DNA from: an uncultured Prevotellaceae bacterium | GTDB lineage: Bacteria; Bacteroidota; Bacteroidia; Bacteroidales; Bacteroidaceae | Direction: 5' to 3' | Assembly: GCA_900314985.1 (NCBI GenBank) | Contig: OMXL01000005.1 | Location: forward strand, 1 to 64,000 | Length of the DNA: 64,000 nucleotides | In this document: positions 16,094 through 25,406 of the stretch, piece by piece | Layout of the letters: each line of letters begins with the position of its first letter | How positions within the stretch are numbered: the first letter of the stretch is position 1 | Notes under the pieces: model-generated | What the model was told of the DNA's origin: nothing | Seen by the model: only the letters and a program-made list of their open reading frames with translations | Databases searched by the model: none | Program-made: the position numbers and the translations under genes

Positions 16094-17503
16094 TCAAATG
16101 CTTAACTTTGAATTTTTCTTCCATCCTCCAGATCTCAGATTCCCTTCATATTCCAAAATTTCTGCGTCCGTTAGTAATTTCATATACCTTTTTGCCGTTG
16201 AATAGCTTTTCCCTATAAGGTCTGCTATCTCTGGTAGTTTCACCTTATCGCGCGTCTGCATATAGTTAAGTATCTGTTCAAGAGCCTTTTGGACTGATTT
16301 TTCCGAGGCCAGTTTGCCCACCTCTATCCCATAGCTCTTAGTCATGGCTATATGGCTATGCTGTACTCCTGGAAATACAAGTGTCACAAAGCCTCCCTCT
16401 GACCTCCATTGTGGCAGTGCGTTGCCATTCTTCCTACACTCTTCGATGATTCTAAGTGTACCACTACCCGCCATCTCTATATAACGCATGGTATATAGTG
16501 CGTTTGCTATGTCAGGATTGCGCAAAACAGACTGATGCGTTTTTGACAAATCTTCCACTTTCAGATTACCATAGAGTTCGCCAGAGTTCACTATCTCAAG
16601 ACGACTGCTATATACATTGATAGCAACATAAGAATCATAATCCTTATATACTCTATGTACCACGGCATTTAGCACACCTTCTCTTAATGCCACCTGTGGA
16701 AGCTCTTGCTTTTCCTGACGGTACAGTCCGTCAACTGATATTGTCTGTCTATATAGAGATGAGATATATCCAACAATCTCGTCAATCGCACTGATAAGGT
16801 TAGTGTCATACAAACGAACATCCAGTAGCTGTGTATCATCTACACCACCATATACTGACACCCTAATTCTTGTCTGAGGCAGAAATATCGATGGAGTCTT
16901 TGCAAAAAGCACTACGCCTGCATTTGTAACATGGTTCCCATTCATCAGTCCCATCTTCACCAACACGTTCGCAACACTGGTCTCTTTATCTACCCTTTCT
17001 ATCTCTATCAGTCTCCGCTTCAAACTCTCCAAAACGGAGCCGGTCAGATCTGATATTTCAACACCTGGAACATACCTTCTCTCCCAACTGTCATCAATCT
17101 CATTTTGCGATGAACTTATCCGGGTGATTTCCTCAAGCGATGCTTTCCTTATACTATCATTCTCTCTCACATAATAGGCATCATAGCAGATATATGGCTT
17201 GCTGTTGCCTGCCCAAACATTAACAATAAGAATATTCTTCCCATCACGTTCAGTAATTGATGTCGTGAATGGGGGAAAAGGTCTTACATTGGCTGCTATT
17301 CCTTTTATTATCAGTTCTATTTCTTGCTCTGTAACTCCAGGTATTACTCCCGTCGCTTCCGCTCCTATAACAAGTGAGCCACCGGTACTATTTGCCAAAG
17401 CGCTTACAGCCTTTGCCACAACCTCTGGCACCGACTGCTCCATCCAAAAAGTCTCAGTCGGGTTCTGAAACAAATAATCTAAAATATAATCATTCATATG
17501 CAT
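16094..17503 (-). CDS. AlbA/Schlafen-type ATP-binding protein with winged helix
   Basis: The order is an N-terminal AlbA_2/Schlafen-AAA domain (TFWMEQSVPEVVAKAVSALAN, GGSLVIGAEATG), then a GHKL-like ATP-binding region (REGVLNAVVHRVY, ALYTMRYIEMAGSGTLRII), then a C-terminal winged helix (LPEIADLIGKSYSTAKRYM). This is the family annotated as ATP-dependent helicase RecG-related or putative transcriptional regulator. I chose the ATG at 17503 because it overlaps the stop of the DUF4062 gene as TAATG. Coupling to a DUF4062 protein suggests a sensor/effector pair; it could equally be a regulator. Confidence 0.8.
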   Translation of the reverse strand: MHMNDYILDYLFQNPTETFWMEQSVPEVVAKAVSALANSTGGSLVIGAEATGVIPGVTEQEIELIIKGIAANVRPFPPFTTSITERDGKNILIVNVWAGNSKPYICYDAYYVRENDSIRKASLEEITRISSSQNEIDDSWERRYVPGVEISDLTGSVLESLKRRLIEIERVDKETSVANVLVKMGLMNGNHVTNAGVVLFAKTPSIFLPQTRIRVSVYGGVDDTQLLDVRLYDTNLISAIDEIVGYISSLYRQTISVDGLYRQEKQELPQVALREGVLNAVVHRVYKDYDSYVAINVYSSRLEIVNSGELYGNLKVEDLSKTHQSVLRNPDIANALYTMRYIEMAGSGTLRIIEECRKNGNALPQWRSEGGFVTLVFPGVQHSHIAMTKSYGIEVGKLASEKSVQKALEQILNYMQTRDKVKLPEIADLIGKSYSTAKRYMKLLTDAEILEYEGNLRSGGWKKNSKLSI

Positions 17504-18186
17504 TACCATAAAATTGACTCTATGAGTTGCCTGTCCTCGAAATTGGTTCTGATAAAGCGCTCCATTTCTGTCCAACTCTTACAATACTGCATCCAGTTTC
17601 CTGTAACCTCTGCTCTGTTTTTCCATTTCTGATTCACAAAGTCCTCCATTCTCAGGCATTCCTCATCAAAAGTATGTGACTTGTCTGGGCGAAACATATC
17701 CATCACCTTAGGCAATTTCTTTCTCAACCTTATAGTCATATCATAGAAGCGTGATACTATCCAATTGAACACTTTGCTGTGGGTTCTTGGATGCTCTCTC
17801 ATCTCTAATGAGCGAAGCAGCTCTTTTGAGTTTTGTATTTTATCCTCTATGATGTACCAGCAGGGCTTGTCAAATTCTCTGGCACACTTCATTTCCTGAA
17901 AAGTTATGCTCTCATTGTTACTGACACCAGTTCCGCAGTTTTGACGGATAATCCCAATAAACAAATCGCAAGCCTTGACAGCATTAAGACAATTATCAAA
18001 ATTTCCAAGCCGTGGGTTCACTTTAAGGGTGCCAGCCTTAGACATAATCACCTTATAACCAGCTTGAGTAAGCAGGGAATATATAAGGTCTAGTTCCGTC
18101 TCAAAGCCATGCACCGAAGAGCTTACCATAACAATATACTCCTCATTGAAAACCCTACCTGGCACGTTTTCATCTATCGTAACCAT
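17503..18186 (-). CDS. DUF4062 domain protein
   Basis: The first 130 residues match the DUF4062 pattern: VMVSSSVHGFETELDLIYSL, a small sheet, then ACDLFIGIIRQNCGTG with NNESITFQEMKCA. DUF4062 is a nucleoside-deoxyribosyltransferase/TIR-like fold, often fused to NACHT or TPR modules as a signalling or NAD-acting domain (established for related folds). Here it stands as a short protein (227 residues) with a helical tail instead of a fused sensor, translationally coupled to the AlbA-type gene. The pair may be a split version of such a fusion (inference). Confidence 0.75.
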   Translation of the reverse strand: MVTIDENVPGRVFNEEYIVMVSSSVHGFETELDLIYSLLTQAGYKVIMSKAGTLKVNPRLGNFDNCLNAVKACDLFIGIIRQNCGTGVSNNESITFQEMKCAREFDKPCWYIIEDKIQNSKELLRSLEMREHPRTHSKVFNWIVSRFYDMTIRLRKKLPKVMDMFRPDKSHTFDEECLRMEDFVNQKWKNRAEVTGNWMQYCKSWTEMERFIRTNFEDRQLIESILW

Positions 18187-18214
18187 TACCTACATTGTAT
18201 TTACTTGTACTATA

Positions 18215-18235
18215 ACTTGAAACCTGAAATCTGAC
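18215..18235 (+). repeat. Heptanucleotide repeat, three units
   Basis: Units ACTTGAA ACCTGAA ATCTGAC. The first 14 bases recur exactly inside capG at 31245. Confidence 0.5.
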
Positions 18236-18304
18236 GCTCGGCTCTGCCGCTTGGCTCGTCCAAGAACTTGAAACCAATGTTTCTGTGCTATTCGTGTTGT
18301 GTGA

Positions 18305-18415
18305 CCCCTAAGTTATCGTTAAGGACAAGGTCAGCGTTAAGGTTGTATTTCTGTGCTTTCTGTGTACCCCCTAAGTTATCGTTAAGGTTATCGTCAAGGT
18401 TGAAGGCGCAAAACG
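18305..18415 (+). repeat. Imperfect duplication around CCCCTAAGTTATCGTTAAGG
   Basis: The phrase beginning CCCCTAAGTTATCGTTAAGG occurs at about 18305 and again at about 18366, followed each time by AAGGT-rich copies. It lies just downstream of, and partly in, the end of the wbuC-like gene. Confidence 0.5.
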
Positions 18416-18798
18416 CCTTCTTCGTCATGCTCCACAAATGGCCCCTCCTTACATTCAAAGATACAGCTACCTGATTCCAGCGACTCCAGCGTATGCCACA
18501 CCCCTTTCAGGATGTTCACACCATATCGTCCTTCTTCAGCACAGAGCACCACGCTTTCAATAATAGATCCATCATCATTGTGAGTTGTAACCTTCACCTT
18601 TCCTCTCAGAATCACAAACGACTCATCTTTCGTTGGATGCCGATGTATCTCAACCTTAGTACCAGGCTCCACTGCATTCAAGAACCGATGGCACTTCTCA
18701 TCAAGCGACTGATGGAAGTTATAGTTCATCCGCAACCTATCTGATTGTTTGGCTTGTCTACTTATGTCATCTAATAATTGTTTATCTATAAGTTTCAT
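18394..18798 (-). CDS. wbuC: WbuC-family cupin, stray capsule-type gene
   Basis: This 134-residue cupin has HRHPTKDESFVILRGKVKV (metal-binding His and Glu of cupin motif 1) and GVWHTLESLESGSCIFECKEGPF (motif 2). It closely resembles the second copy at 32033-32431. WbuC proteins accompany O-antigen and capsule loci, and their exact reaction is not known. This copy is separated from the capsule by the Gabija region. With the decayed small genes at 15.6-15.9 kb, which sit next to wbuC in the capsule, it suggests remains of an older capsule segment inside the defence island. Confidence 0.8.
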   Translation of the reverse strand: MKLIDKQLLDDISRQAKQSDRLRMNYNFHQSLDEKCHRFLNAVEPGTKVEIHRHPTKDESFVILRGKVKVTTHNDDGSIIESVVLCAEEGRYGVNILKGVWHTLESLESGSCIFECKEGPFVEHDEEGVLRLQP

Positions 18799-18815
18799 CT
18801 AACTTCCCAGTTCTT

Positions 18816-18850
18816 GCATCTTCCATCAGCCTTCATACATCAGCCATCGT
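18816..18850 (+). repeat. Heptanucleotide repeat, five units
   Basis: Units GCATCTT CCATCAG CCTTCAT ACATCAG CCATCGT lie in the gap between gajB and the wbuC-like gene. Confidence 0.55.
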
Positions 18851-19009
18851 CAGTACTCGATTCCTTCCTCGCCTGTCTTGCCATATATATCTATATCTTT
18901 TCTAACTTTTATCCATCCGTTCAGAACGGATCACAGAACCGTCCCGCGATCTTTTTTGTCAGGGCATTGATAAGTGAGGTCTCCTTGTCCATTCGTATGA
19001 GGTTTGTCG

Positions 19010-20668
19010 TTATACTTGTTTTATGTCAATAGGTATGTTCCTTAATGTCCTCTTCATCGCTGGTGTCAACGAAGGCACAGTCAGAAACAACCTATCTCTT
19101 GCCCTGCTCATAGCAACATAATAAACCCTGTCGGGTTCCCATCCTTTTATATTAGGATTATACAAGACTTTCAATGCTTTTTCTTCCGTAAAGATAACCA
19201 TTACGTTCTCGAACTCATCTCCTTTGGCTTTATGAACGGTTCTTTGTGCACTGCTATCCTCAAGAAGTCCCACACATTGGGACAATTGTCTATATGTATG
19301 ACTAATATAAAACGTATTGGCTTTTGATTTCTCTCTGATTTCAGCCATCTCCCACCGTTCATACAGATAATCGTAGAAATCTTTCAAAGTTCCATTGCAA
19401 TATGTATGGTAGTCATCTAAAGCCTCCTTTACTGTACTATAGGCATCCAAATCAATCACGCCTACCATCTCAAGCATTTTGAATGCAGCCCCAAACTGTT
19501 TATTGCGGGCATGCTCTATCGCCTTGATCCATGTTGACACAAATTCTCTTCTTTCTGCATTTGAATCTGCAATTTGATTCAGCAAGCCACTATTCTCAGA
19601 GTGTGCATTTACCTGCTGCTTTAGGATATTAGCCTCAATATTACGATATGACAGAGCATGAACTTCTCCTCCTGCTATCCGCGACGCTTCCTCATAACAA
19701 GCCATCAGTTCACCTACCAATAACATCGGTTTCATACCATGTTCATTTCTAACAGGACGCTGTTTGAAATCACTTCTTATAACATTCAGCAAATCTATTA
19801 TTTCATTTTTGCTCCTTCTGTTATCTGGAATAGTGTAATCTCTTAACCCCTCAAGTGAAAATGAAGTAAATTGCTTGGGGTCTGCACCAAGAAAATTGTA
19901 AATCGATTGAGCGTAGTCTCCAATAACACCTACCAAGGCACCATTTACCCCGATGTTTTTTATGATATAAGCCTGTATGGGATTCGTGTCCTGAAACTCA
20001 TCAACAAATATATATGGGAATTGAACAGCAAGTGCCTTGCCTATAAAAGGATACTTGTTTATGAGTTTATAGCTAAAATACAGCACATCGTCATAATGCA
20101 TATACCCTTTCTTCCAAGCCAGTATTTTGTATATGCCGTATGCCGCATCATTAAGTGGATATCCTTTCTTACAGCACTTTTTAGCAGGAATTGCCATGCA
20201 TTTCAAACTGCCGTCATCTTGCATTTTCCATTTTGCCGTACGTATTGCTGCTACCACATAGTCTTGCTCGGCATAGTGTTGGTTTACACCATTTATTACA
20301 GCCTCTATGGTTTTATAGTCCGACAAAATTCTGTCGTCCTCACCTTTCAGTAACGAAATATCAAAGCCTTCTTCCTCAGCAACGAAATGTAAGTAAGGCT
20401 TTACTATATAAGCATATAAAAAGCTGTGGATTGTACAAGAAAGCACACGGTTTCTGTCATCTCTCAGCCTTCCCAAAAGTGTATCTGCGCCTACATTTGT
20501 ATAGGACAAACAGGCAATCTTGCCCATCTTTCCCAGTAGCAAGGAGTCCCGCAACACATGAGCTATATGCAGTGCAAGCCAGTGTGTCTTGCCTGCGCCA
20601 GGACCAGCGGATACCCTGAACGGATGGTCTATCTCTATAAGAGTTTCAGAGCTTATCTCAATAGCCAT
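19010..20668 (-). CDS. gajB: GajB, UvrD/Rep-like helicase of Gabija
   Basis: This superfamily 1 helicase of 552 residues has Walker A at about 18-27 (AGPGAGKTH), motif II YIFVDEFQDTNP, motif V HKAKGDEFENV and motif VI YVAMSRARDRLFL. It overlaps gajA by 16 bp. GajA plus GajB is the Gabija system, in which the helicase-like subunit senses DNA ends or nucleotide depletion and works with the GajA nuclease (established). It is slightly longer than the best-known GajB. All helicase motifs are intact. Confidence 0.9.
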   Translation of the reverse strand: MAIEISSETLIEIDHPFRVSAGPGAGKTHWLALHIAHVLRDSLLLGKMGKIACLSYTNVGADTLLGRLRDDRNRVLSCTIHSFLYAYIVKPYLHFVAEEEGFDISLLKGEDDRILSDYKTIEAVINGVNQHYAEQDYVVAAIRTAKWKMQDDGSLKCMAIPAKKCCKKGYPLNDAAYGIYKILAWKKGYMHYDDVLYFSYKLINKYPFIGKALAVQFPYIFVDEFQDTNPIQAYIIKNIGVNGALVGVIGDYAQSIYNFLGADPKQFTSFSLEGLRDYTIPDNRRSKNEIIDLLNVIRSDFKQRPVRNEHGMKPMLLVGELMACYEEASRIAGGEVHALSYRNIEANILKQQVNAHSENSGLLNQIADSNAERREFVSTWIKAIEHARNKQFGAAFKMLEMVGVIDLDAYSTVKEALDDYHTYCNGTLKDFYDYLYERWEMAEIREKSKANTFYISHTYRQLSQCVGLLEDSSAQRTVHKAKGDEFENVMVIFTEEKALKVLYNPNIKGWEPDRVYYVAMSRARDRLFLTVPSLTPAMKRTLRNIPIDIKQV

Positions 20669-22716
20669 TCAAATGCAGAATGTATGTAAGGGGGTACAAC
20701 AAATAGAGATTTATCATCGCCCTCCTCTAATTCATAATTATCCTCCAAAGCAAGGCATAGTTCCAAGGCATTTTCGCCCTTACCCACAGAACTCAGATAA
20801 CGGGCTGCAACCAAATGCCGTTTTTTCTCTTCATCATCCCAACCTGTTAGTTCGAGAGCGGACTTTACCTCATCCCACTTATCTGAATGTTTTATTCTTT
20901 CCTTAGCTTGTTCGTATGTCATGCCCATCATGTCTTTTATCTCGTTTTTATTTGACATGGAGTCTGTGACCAGTAATTCCAAGGTCGGATTACATAGAGC
21001 CAACTCATATTCGAACGTTTTTCCTTTTTGGGCATCCTGAGAGAAGAACCTGATAGATGGATGTGCTTCGTATGCATGTTCAGCATCCTCAGCATTCACC
21101 ATATATTCATAGTGTTCATCATCCTTATGAAGTTCAAATGGATAGCACGTCTTATACTTATGATTTGGGCCTTTCTGTCTCTTTTCTGGATCACGGTCTG
21201 TAATGCAAGCCACCATTTTTGGTATTGCATTGTCAGAATCCTCAGTATTGAACAATTTGATAAAATGGTCAAAGTAGCGGCCATTGATGTTCACAACTGC
21301 CACGTGTTGTTCCTCTAAAGACACCCCATCATATCGAGCCATAGTATTCATCAACAATTCCTCTGCAATGCCTTCCACCATAATAACTTTTCGGGCAAAC
21401 AACATATCCGACTTTGTAGCATCGAGGAAACGCTGCACATAGTTCTTCGATTTCTTGTCATCTTCCGAATCGGAAAACACCTTGCCAGGATAACTCACAC
21501 ACGTAGTACCATCATTTTTCCTGTGTAGGCAGATGATATCATCCAATTTTACGGCTGCTGTAATCTGAGAAGAATGAGTAGTAATGAAAATCTGTCTTAC
21601 CTTATGGTCTTTCTTTAAGTTCTTTTCCAAGAATTTCAAGAACTGATATTGCATCGCAGGATGTAAATGTGCTTCAGGTTCCTCAATAGCAAGAATAGGA
21701 TACACCTTTGCATTATCGCCCATATACCCACCATCTGCATCTGCTTGCATCTTTGCCAGCAAAAGCGACATATAAATGAGGTTATTGTACCCCAAACCAT
21801 TATGTGTGGCTGAAATTTCAATATCCTCTCCATATTTGATGATAAGCTTCAACGCAGAAAACAAATCCTGTTCGGTCAGAGTACTCTTAAAGTCAGGCAA
21901 GGCATTATTAAACGAAGCTCCTGTTTCTTGGGCATAGTCAAGCATCACATCCTTGCCGTCCTCTAATCTTGACAACAAAGCAACCATAAGTTTTGCAGCC
22001 TCTTCACCAAATGTATTCCTAATTTCTTTAAATTGTGCCTCTTTTTCTTCTTTTGACTTTCCATCGGCTTTTTTCACGCCATAGTCAATAAAGAAGTTCA
22101 GCACATCACGCAGCATTGTACTCCTTCCATAGAACATATCATCCTCCACGTTTCTCATAGCTCCGAGAAACTGGAAGTCAAAACGTTCCAGTTTATCCAT
22201 TTCAGGTTGTACGGGGTTGTCTATCGCTCCTCCCAAAAGTCTGTATATGTAATATCTCAGAAAATCATTCTCTATTATACTCCATGCGGCCTTCAGTTCT
22301 TCAACACCCCCCATTGCCGCAACATACTCTTCTTCTTTCTCTGCTGGCAGATAAAATCTGTAGGTTAGTTTTGCCTCATAGCCATCCTCCATTTGAGTAA
22401 ACCAGTTCGCTATCACTCGGAGATCCTCTTCCTGTTCATTGTAATCCTTTTCACTGTTTTTTATCGTCAACGTGATAGTAACTGATGGCGAGTGTGCTTT
22501 CAGTTCATCAAGGGTTACATCTCTACAGAAATCGTAGGCATTTAGTTTCCTATAGCGGTAATGTGGCTCTATAACAAGCTGCAGAGCCTTTAGCAGGTTT
22601 GTTTTTCCTGCATTATTATGACCTATCAGGATATTAATACCATCGTTAAATTCAACGTTACTATCCTTAAAATTTCTAAATCCTGTAATTTTTATGTTTG
22701 AGATATACATAATCAA
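20653..22716 (-). CDS. gajA: GajA, OLD-family ATPase-TOPRIM endonuclease of Gabija
   Basis: The N-terminal ABC-type ATPase has Walker A at about 32-39 (GHNNAGKT) and the Walker B region AIEEPEAHLHPAMQYQ with the switch THSSQI. It is followed by a TOPRIM domain: KVIMVEGIAEELLM with the catalytic Glu and ACITDRDPEK with the Asp pair. The length is 687 residues. OLD nucleases of this form nick DNA and are inhibited by ATP in Gabija (established). The order gajA then gajB on the same strand with overlap is canonical. A kinase-like gene lies only 5 bp upstream, so the operon may hold an added component. Confidence 0.92.
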   Translation of the reverse strand: MIMYISNIKITGFRNFKDSNVEFNDGINILIGHNNAGKTNLLKALQLVIEPHYRYRKLNAYDFCRDVTLDELKAHSPSVTITLTIKNSEKDYNEQEEDLRVIANWFTQMEDGYEAKLTYRFYLPAEKEEEYVAAMGGVEELKAAWSIIENDFLRYYIYRLLGGAIDNPVQPEMDKLERFDFQFLGAMRNVEDDMFYGRSTMLRDVLNFFIDYGVKKADGKSKEEKEAQFKEIRNTFGEEAAKLMVALLSRLEDGKDVMLDYAQETGASFNNALPDFKSTLTEQDLFSALKLIIKYGEDIEISATHNGLGYNNLIYMSLLLAKMQADADGGYMGDNAKVYPILAIEEPEAHLHPAMQYQFLKFLEKNLKKDHKVRQIFITTHSSQITAAVKLDDIICLHRKNDGTTCVSYPGKVFSDSEDDKKSKNYVQRFLDATKSDMLFARKVIMVEGIAEELLMNTMARYDGVSLEEQHVAVVNINGRYFDHFIKLFNTEDSDNAIPKMVACITDRDPEKRQKGPNHKYKTCYPFELHKDDEHYEYMVNAEDAEHAYEAHPSIRFFSQDAQKGKTFEYELALCNPTLELLVTDSMSNKNEIKDMMGMTYEQAKERIKHSDKWDEVKSALELTGWDDEEKKRHLVAARYLSSVGKGENALELCLALEDNYELEEGDDKSLFVVPPYIHSAFEWLLR

Positions 22717-22721
22717 TATAT

Positions 22722-23369
22722 TTACCAGTCAAAACTCTTTATCTGCTCCATTAAGCGCTTTTTTACCTCATCACCTTCGACGAAGTATTTCACAAACAGA
22801 TAGATTGCCTCCTGAGCGGAAATAAGATTCGCCTCACGCAGTTGATATAACATGGAATCGTCATGTTGCATGACTTCTATATCAACAAGTTTATAATAAA
22901 CATCAGAATACTTATTCCCTCTTTGAACACCAAATGAAATCATGTCCATATCCAATCCTATACCTTTACCATTTGTACAATTGGCGATATCCCTCATTTG
23001 CCATAGCAACGAGTCCATATTGGCAATATCATTCAGTTTATTATGCAGTAAATACGCTTCGGGAGCGTTATCAAAGAAACCATTCCTGACACTATTAGGG
23101 GAGACATAAACCATTTCATCCGTAAATAGGTCTTCCATCAGTAGTGCAGGTTTACCCTCCACAAGGCAGACCTCCATGAAAGCAGGGAGCATCAATCCAC
23201 AGTGCTTCAGCAAGTCCAAATGCTCCACCGCCTTTTTCGGCAAGCTATCAGAACTTATCTTCACCACTGCGGGCAACCCACTTGGTTCAAGAGGCTTTGT
23301 GTACTTATATATCTTGCTCCCTGGACCTTCTGCTATCTGTACAAGGTCTTTTAATTCTATGTATTCCAT
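22722..23369 (-). CDS. Protein kinase-fold protein, probably degenerate
   Basis: I place the start at the Met giving MEYIELKDLVQIAEG; the open frame runs further upstream. The N-lobe is readable (AEGPGSKIYKYT as a glycine-rich loop, LPAVVKIS with a VAxK-type Lys) and so is the hinge (PALLMEDLF). The C-lobe lacks a clear HRD, and a DFG-like place may be KLVDIEVM. It looks like a pseudokinase or an atypical kinase. It ends 5 bp before gajA, so it is probably co-expressed with Gabija; its role is unknown. Confidence 0.6.
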   Translation of the reverse strand: MEYIELKDLVQIAEGPGSKIYKYTKPLEPSGLPAVVKISSDSLPKKAVEHLDLLKHCGLMLPAFMEVCLVEGKPALLMEDLFTDEMVYVSPNSVRNGFFDNAPEAYLLHNKLNDIANMDSLLWQMRDIANCTNGKGIGLDMDMISFGVQRGNKYSDVYYKLVDIEVMQHDDSMLYQLREANLISAQEAIYLFVKYFVEGDEVKKRLMEQIKSFDW

Positions 23370-23567
23370 TTCAATATATGTATTACTCTCACTCCTCCGG
23401 TGTTTCAAACGTAACAATCCATGGATTCTTCCCCGATTTGAGGGTGGGTACTATCTGAGCGATTTTTATCATCCCACAGAGTCATTTCCACGCCCTCCTT
23501 TATAAATCGTACTTCATCCATCGTTCATCTTGTGTTATAGTTTCTCCTTATCTCCCTACATCCAGCG

Positions 23568-25226
23568 TTACCCTATCACAACCTTATCATTCTTCCAGTC
23601 TAGCACCAGATAATGCAACGCATTCTCCGTATATTCCAGCACACCTAGCCTATTTCCCCAATGGTCTATCACACTTGGGCTGTATATACCACGATAGGCC
23701 CCGTTCCTTCCCATAAGTATCGCCTTCTTCACATTCTGCGAAACACAGGTCAGAGGTTTGGGATTTGGAGCTCCCTTACTCATACACATCACATCTGGAT
23801 GTCCGTTCAGACTTCCATGATGTGATACCACATAATAATGAGTCAAACTAAGATTTCCCTGACAAGGCGCATGTCCGCTCATTTCCTTAAATCCAACCGT
23901 TTCCAAATCTCCTGGCAGAGTCATCATCTTACCATCCAGCGTGATGCTATACACCACCGAGGCATTATTCGCATTCGCAACAACCCTGTTCGTCACACCA
24001 TCCTCCACCGATTCACTATACTTATATAACCTGCATTCCGGGTGCAGGATCCTAATAACCCCTTGTCGCAAATTATCACTGATGGGCTCAACAAACCTAC
24101 ATGAAAGGGCCTTCAGTCTCTTCAACACATCACACCATACAGCCGACGCGCAGTCGTAATGGAGATTTGCATATACCAGAGTATTTCCATCCACCACGCC
24201 ATAATTCATTAAGTAGCGCAGCCCATTATAATGATCAAAATGCGTATGAGTCAGCATAAAACGCGATACATGCAGGTTTTTCATATCCACGCCCACCTCC
24301 TCAGCAATACATTTTAGGCAGCATAGCAGATTTAAACTATAGTCACACCTTGTCAGATAGTCATACGTCGAACAGTCCACCATCCACAAGTCATACCCTA
24401 TCTCATATTTTATCAGGATAAGGCTACAATTGCCATGCCCCACCTTCACATGATACGACTTCACCCTGTCTATTTTCCTTTGACTTATCGCCCAAGCCCC
24501 GTCGCCATTCACCTCCAACTTTATTAGTTCCTGTCGCAAGGCCTGGCTCTCACGTCTCAGTTCATTTGCCCTCGGGGCATCGCTGGCCAACCGCATCATA
24601 TGGTTAGAGTCTGGATGATACCAAACAAAGTCATCCTCCTTAATGCGCTGCTCCGATGCAAAATAGTGCATCTGATTCTCATTCAGTTCTATCGAAAACG
24701 ACCTTGGGAATCCCTCGTCCGTCATCTCCGTACCAAACAGAGCCACATGATACCGTTTCCCCTCAACATCTATGGCCGATATGCAGTCCACATAGTACAG
24801 ATGTCCCTCTATCACGTCCCTGATATATTCCAATATTTGCCGTGCCTGCAGATGGTTCATATATTCCTGCTCAGAAGCATCCTCGGGGTTAGCCACATAT
24901 TTCTCCACCCATTTCAAGGAACAGCCTTTTCTCTCACAATACTGCCTCACCAATTCCACCGTACCCCCCTTCGTTCTGGTGGCCACTATGGCTATATCTG
25001 GAGTTTGACAACTTATATAATCCAAGTTTTTCTTTTCATCCTCAGATGTGTCCCCCCAAGTGCAGATTGTGATACGTAGACCATGATATTCGAAAGTAAC
25101 ACTCTTGTCTTGTCCTTCTATCAGACAGCCATGCCCAAACATCTCTTGGTACATCAGATTTATCAGATGCCCCAAACAATGTGTCTTTCCCACATTTCCT
25201 CTTCCAAACAGCGCTATTACTCTCAT
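23568..25226 (-). CDS. P-loop NTPase fused to MBL-fold hydrolase
   Basis: Residues 1-145 form a P-loop domain with Walker A LFGRGNVGKTH (5-15) and a DIAIVATRTKGG strand. Residues about 260-552 form an MBL fold: VKVGHGNCSLILI, FMLTHTHFDHYNGL (HxHxDH), TLPGDLE and YVVSHHGSLNGHP. All MBL metal ligands are present. The combination of a small nucleotide-switch domain and an MBL domain in one chain is uncommon. The gene lies about 200 bp upstream of the kinase-like gene and Gabija, on the same strand. A nucleotide-gated nuclease or phosphodiesterase is the likely chemistry (inference). Confidence 0.75.
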   Translation of the reverse strand: MRVIALFGRGNVGKTHCLGHLINLMYQEMFGHGCLIEGQDKSVTFEYHGLRITICTWGDTSEDEKKNLDYISCQTPDIAIVATRTKGGTVELVRQYCERKGCSLKWVEKYVANPEDASEQEYMNHLQARQILEYIRDVIEGHLYYVDCISAIDVEGKRYHVALFGTEMTDEGFPRSFSIELNENQMHYFASEQRIKEDDFVWYHPDSNHMMRLASDAPRANELRRESQALRQELIKLEVNGDGAWAISQRKIDRVKSYHVKVGHGNCSLILIKYEIGYDLWMVDCSTYDYLTRCDYSLNLLCCLKCIAEEVGVDMKNLHVSRFMLTHTHFDHYNGLRYLMNYGVVDGNTLVYANLHYDCASAVWCDVLKRLKALSCRFVEPISDNLRQGVIRILHPECRLYKYSESVEDGVTNRVVANANNASVVYSITLDGKMMTLPGDLETVGFKEMSGHAPCQGNLSLTHYYVVSHHGSLNGHPDVMCMSKGAPNPKPLTCVSQNVKKAILMGRNGAYRGIYSPSVIDHWGNRLGVLEYTENALHYLVLDWKNDKVVIG

Positions 25227-25406
25227 GTCCTTTCAGTTTTTCCTTAATTCCATCAATAAGTGCTTCCGCATTCCTCAGCCTTCACACCTCAACTTTCTCT
25301 TAAAACCGACAAGCGGCCATATCACTATTGGAAGTTGCTCTCAAACCAATAGCTCAATGACCGACTTGTCTGTATCTTGCTACTTGCTAAATTCGTTCGA
25401 TTACCA

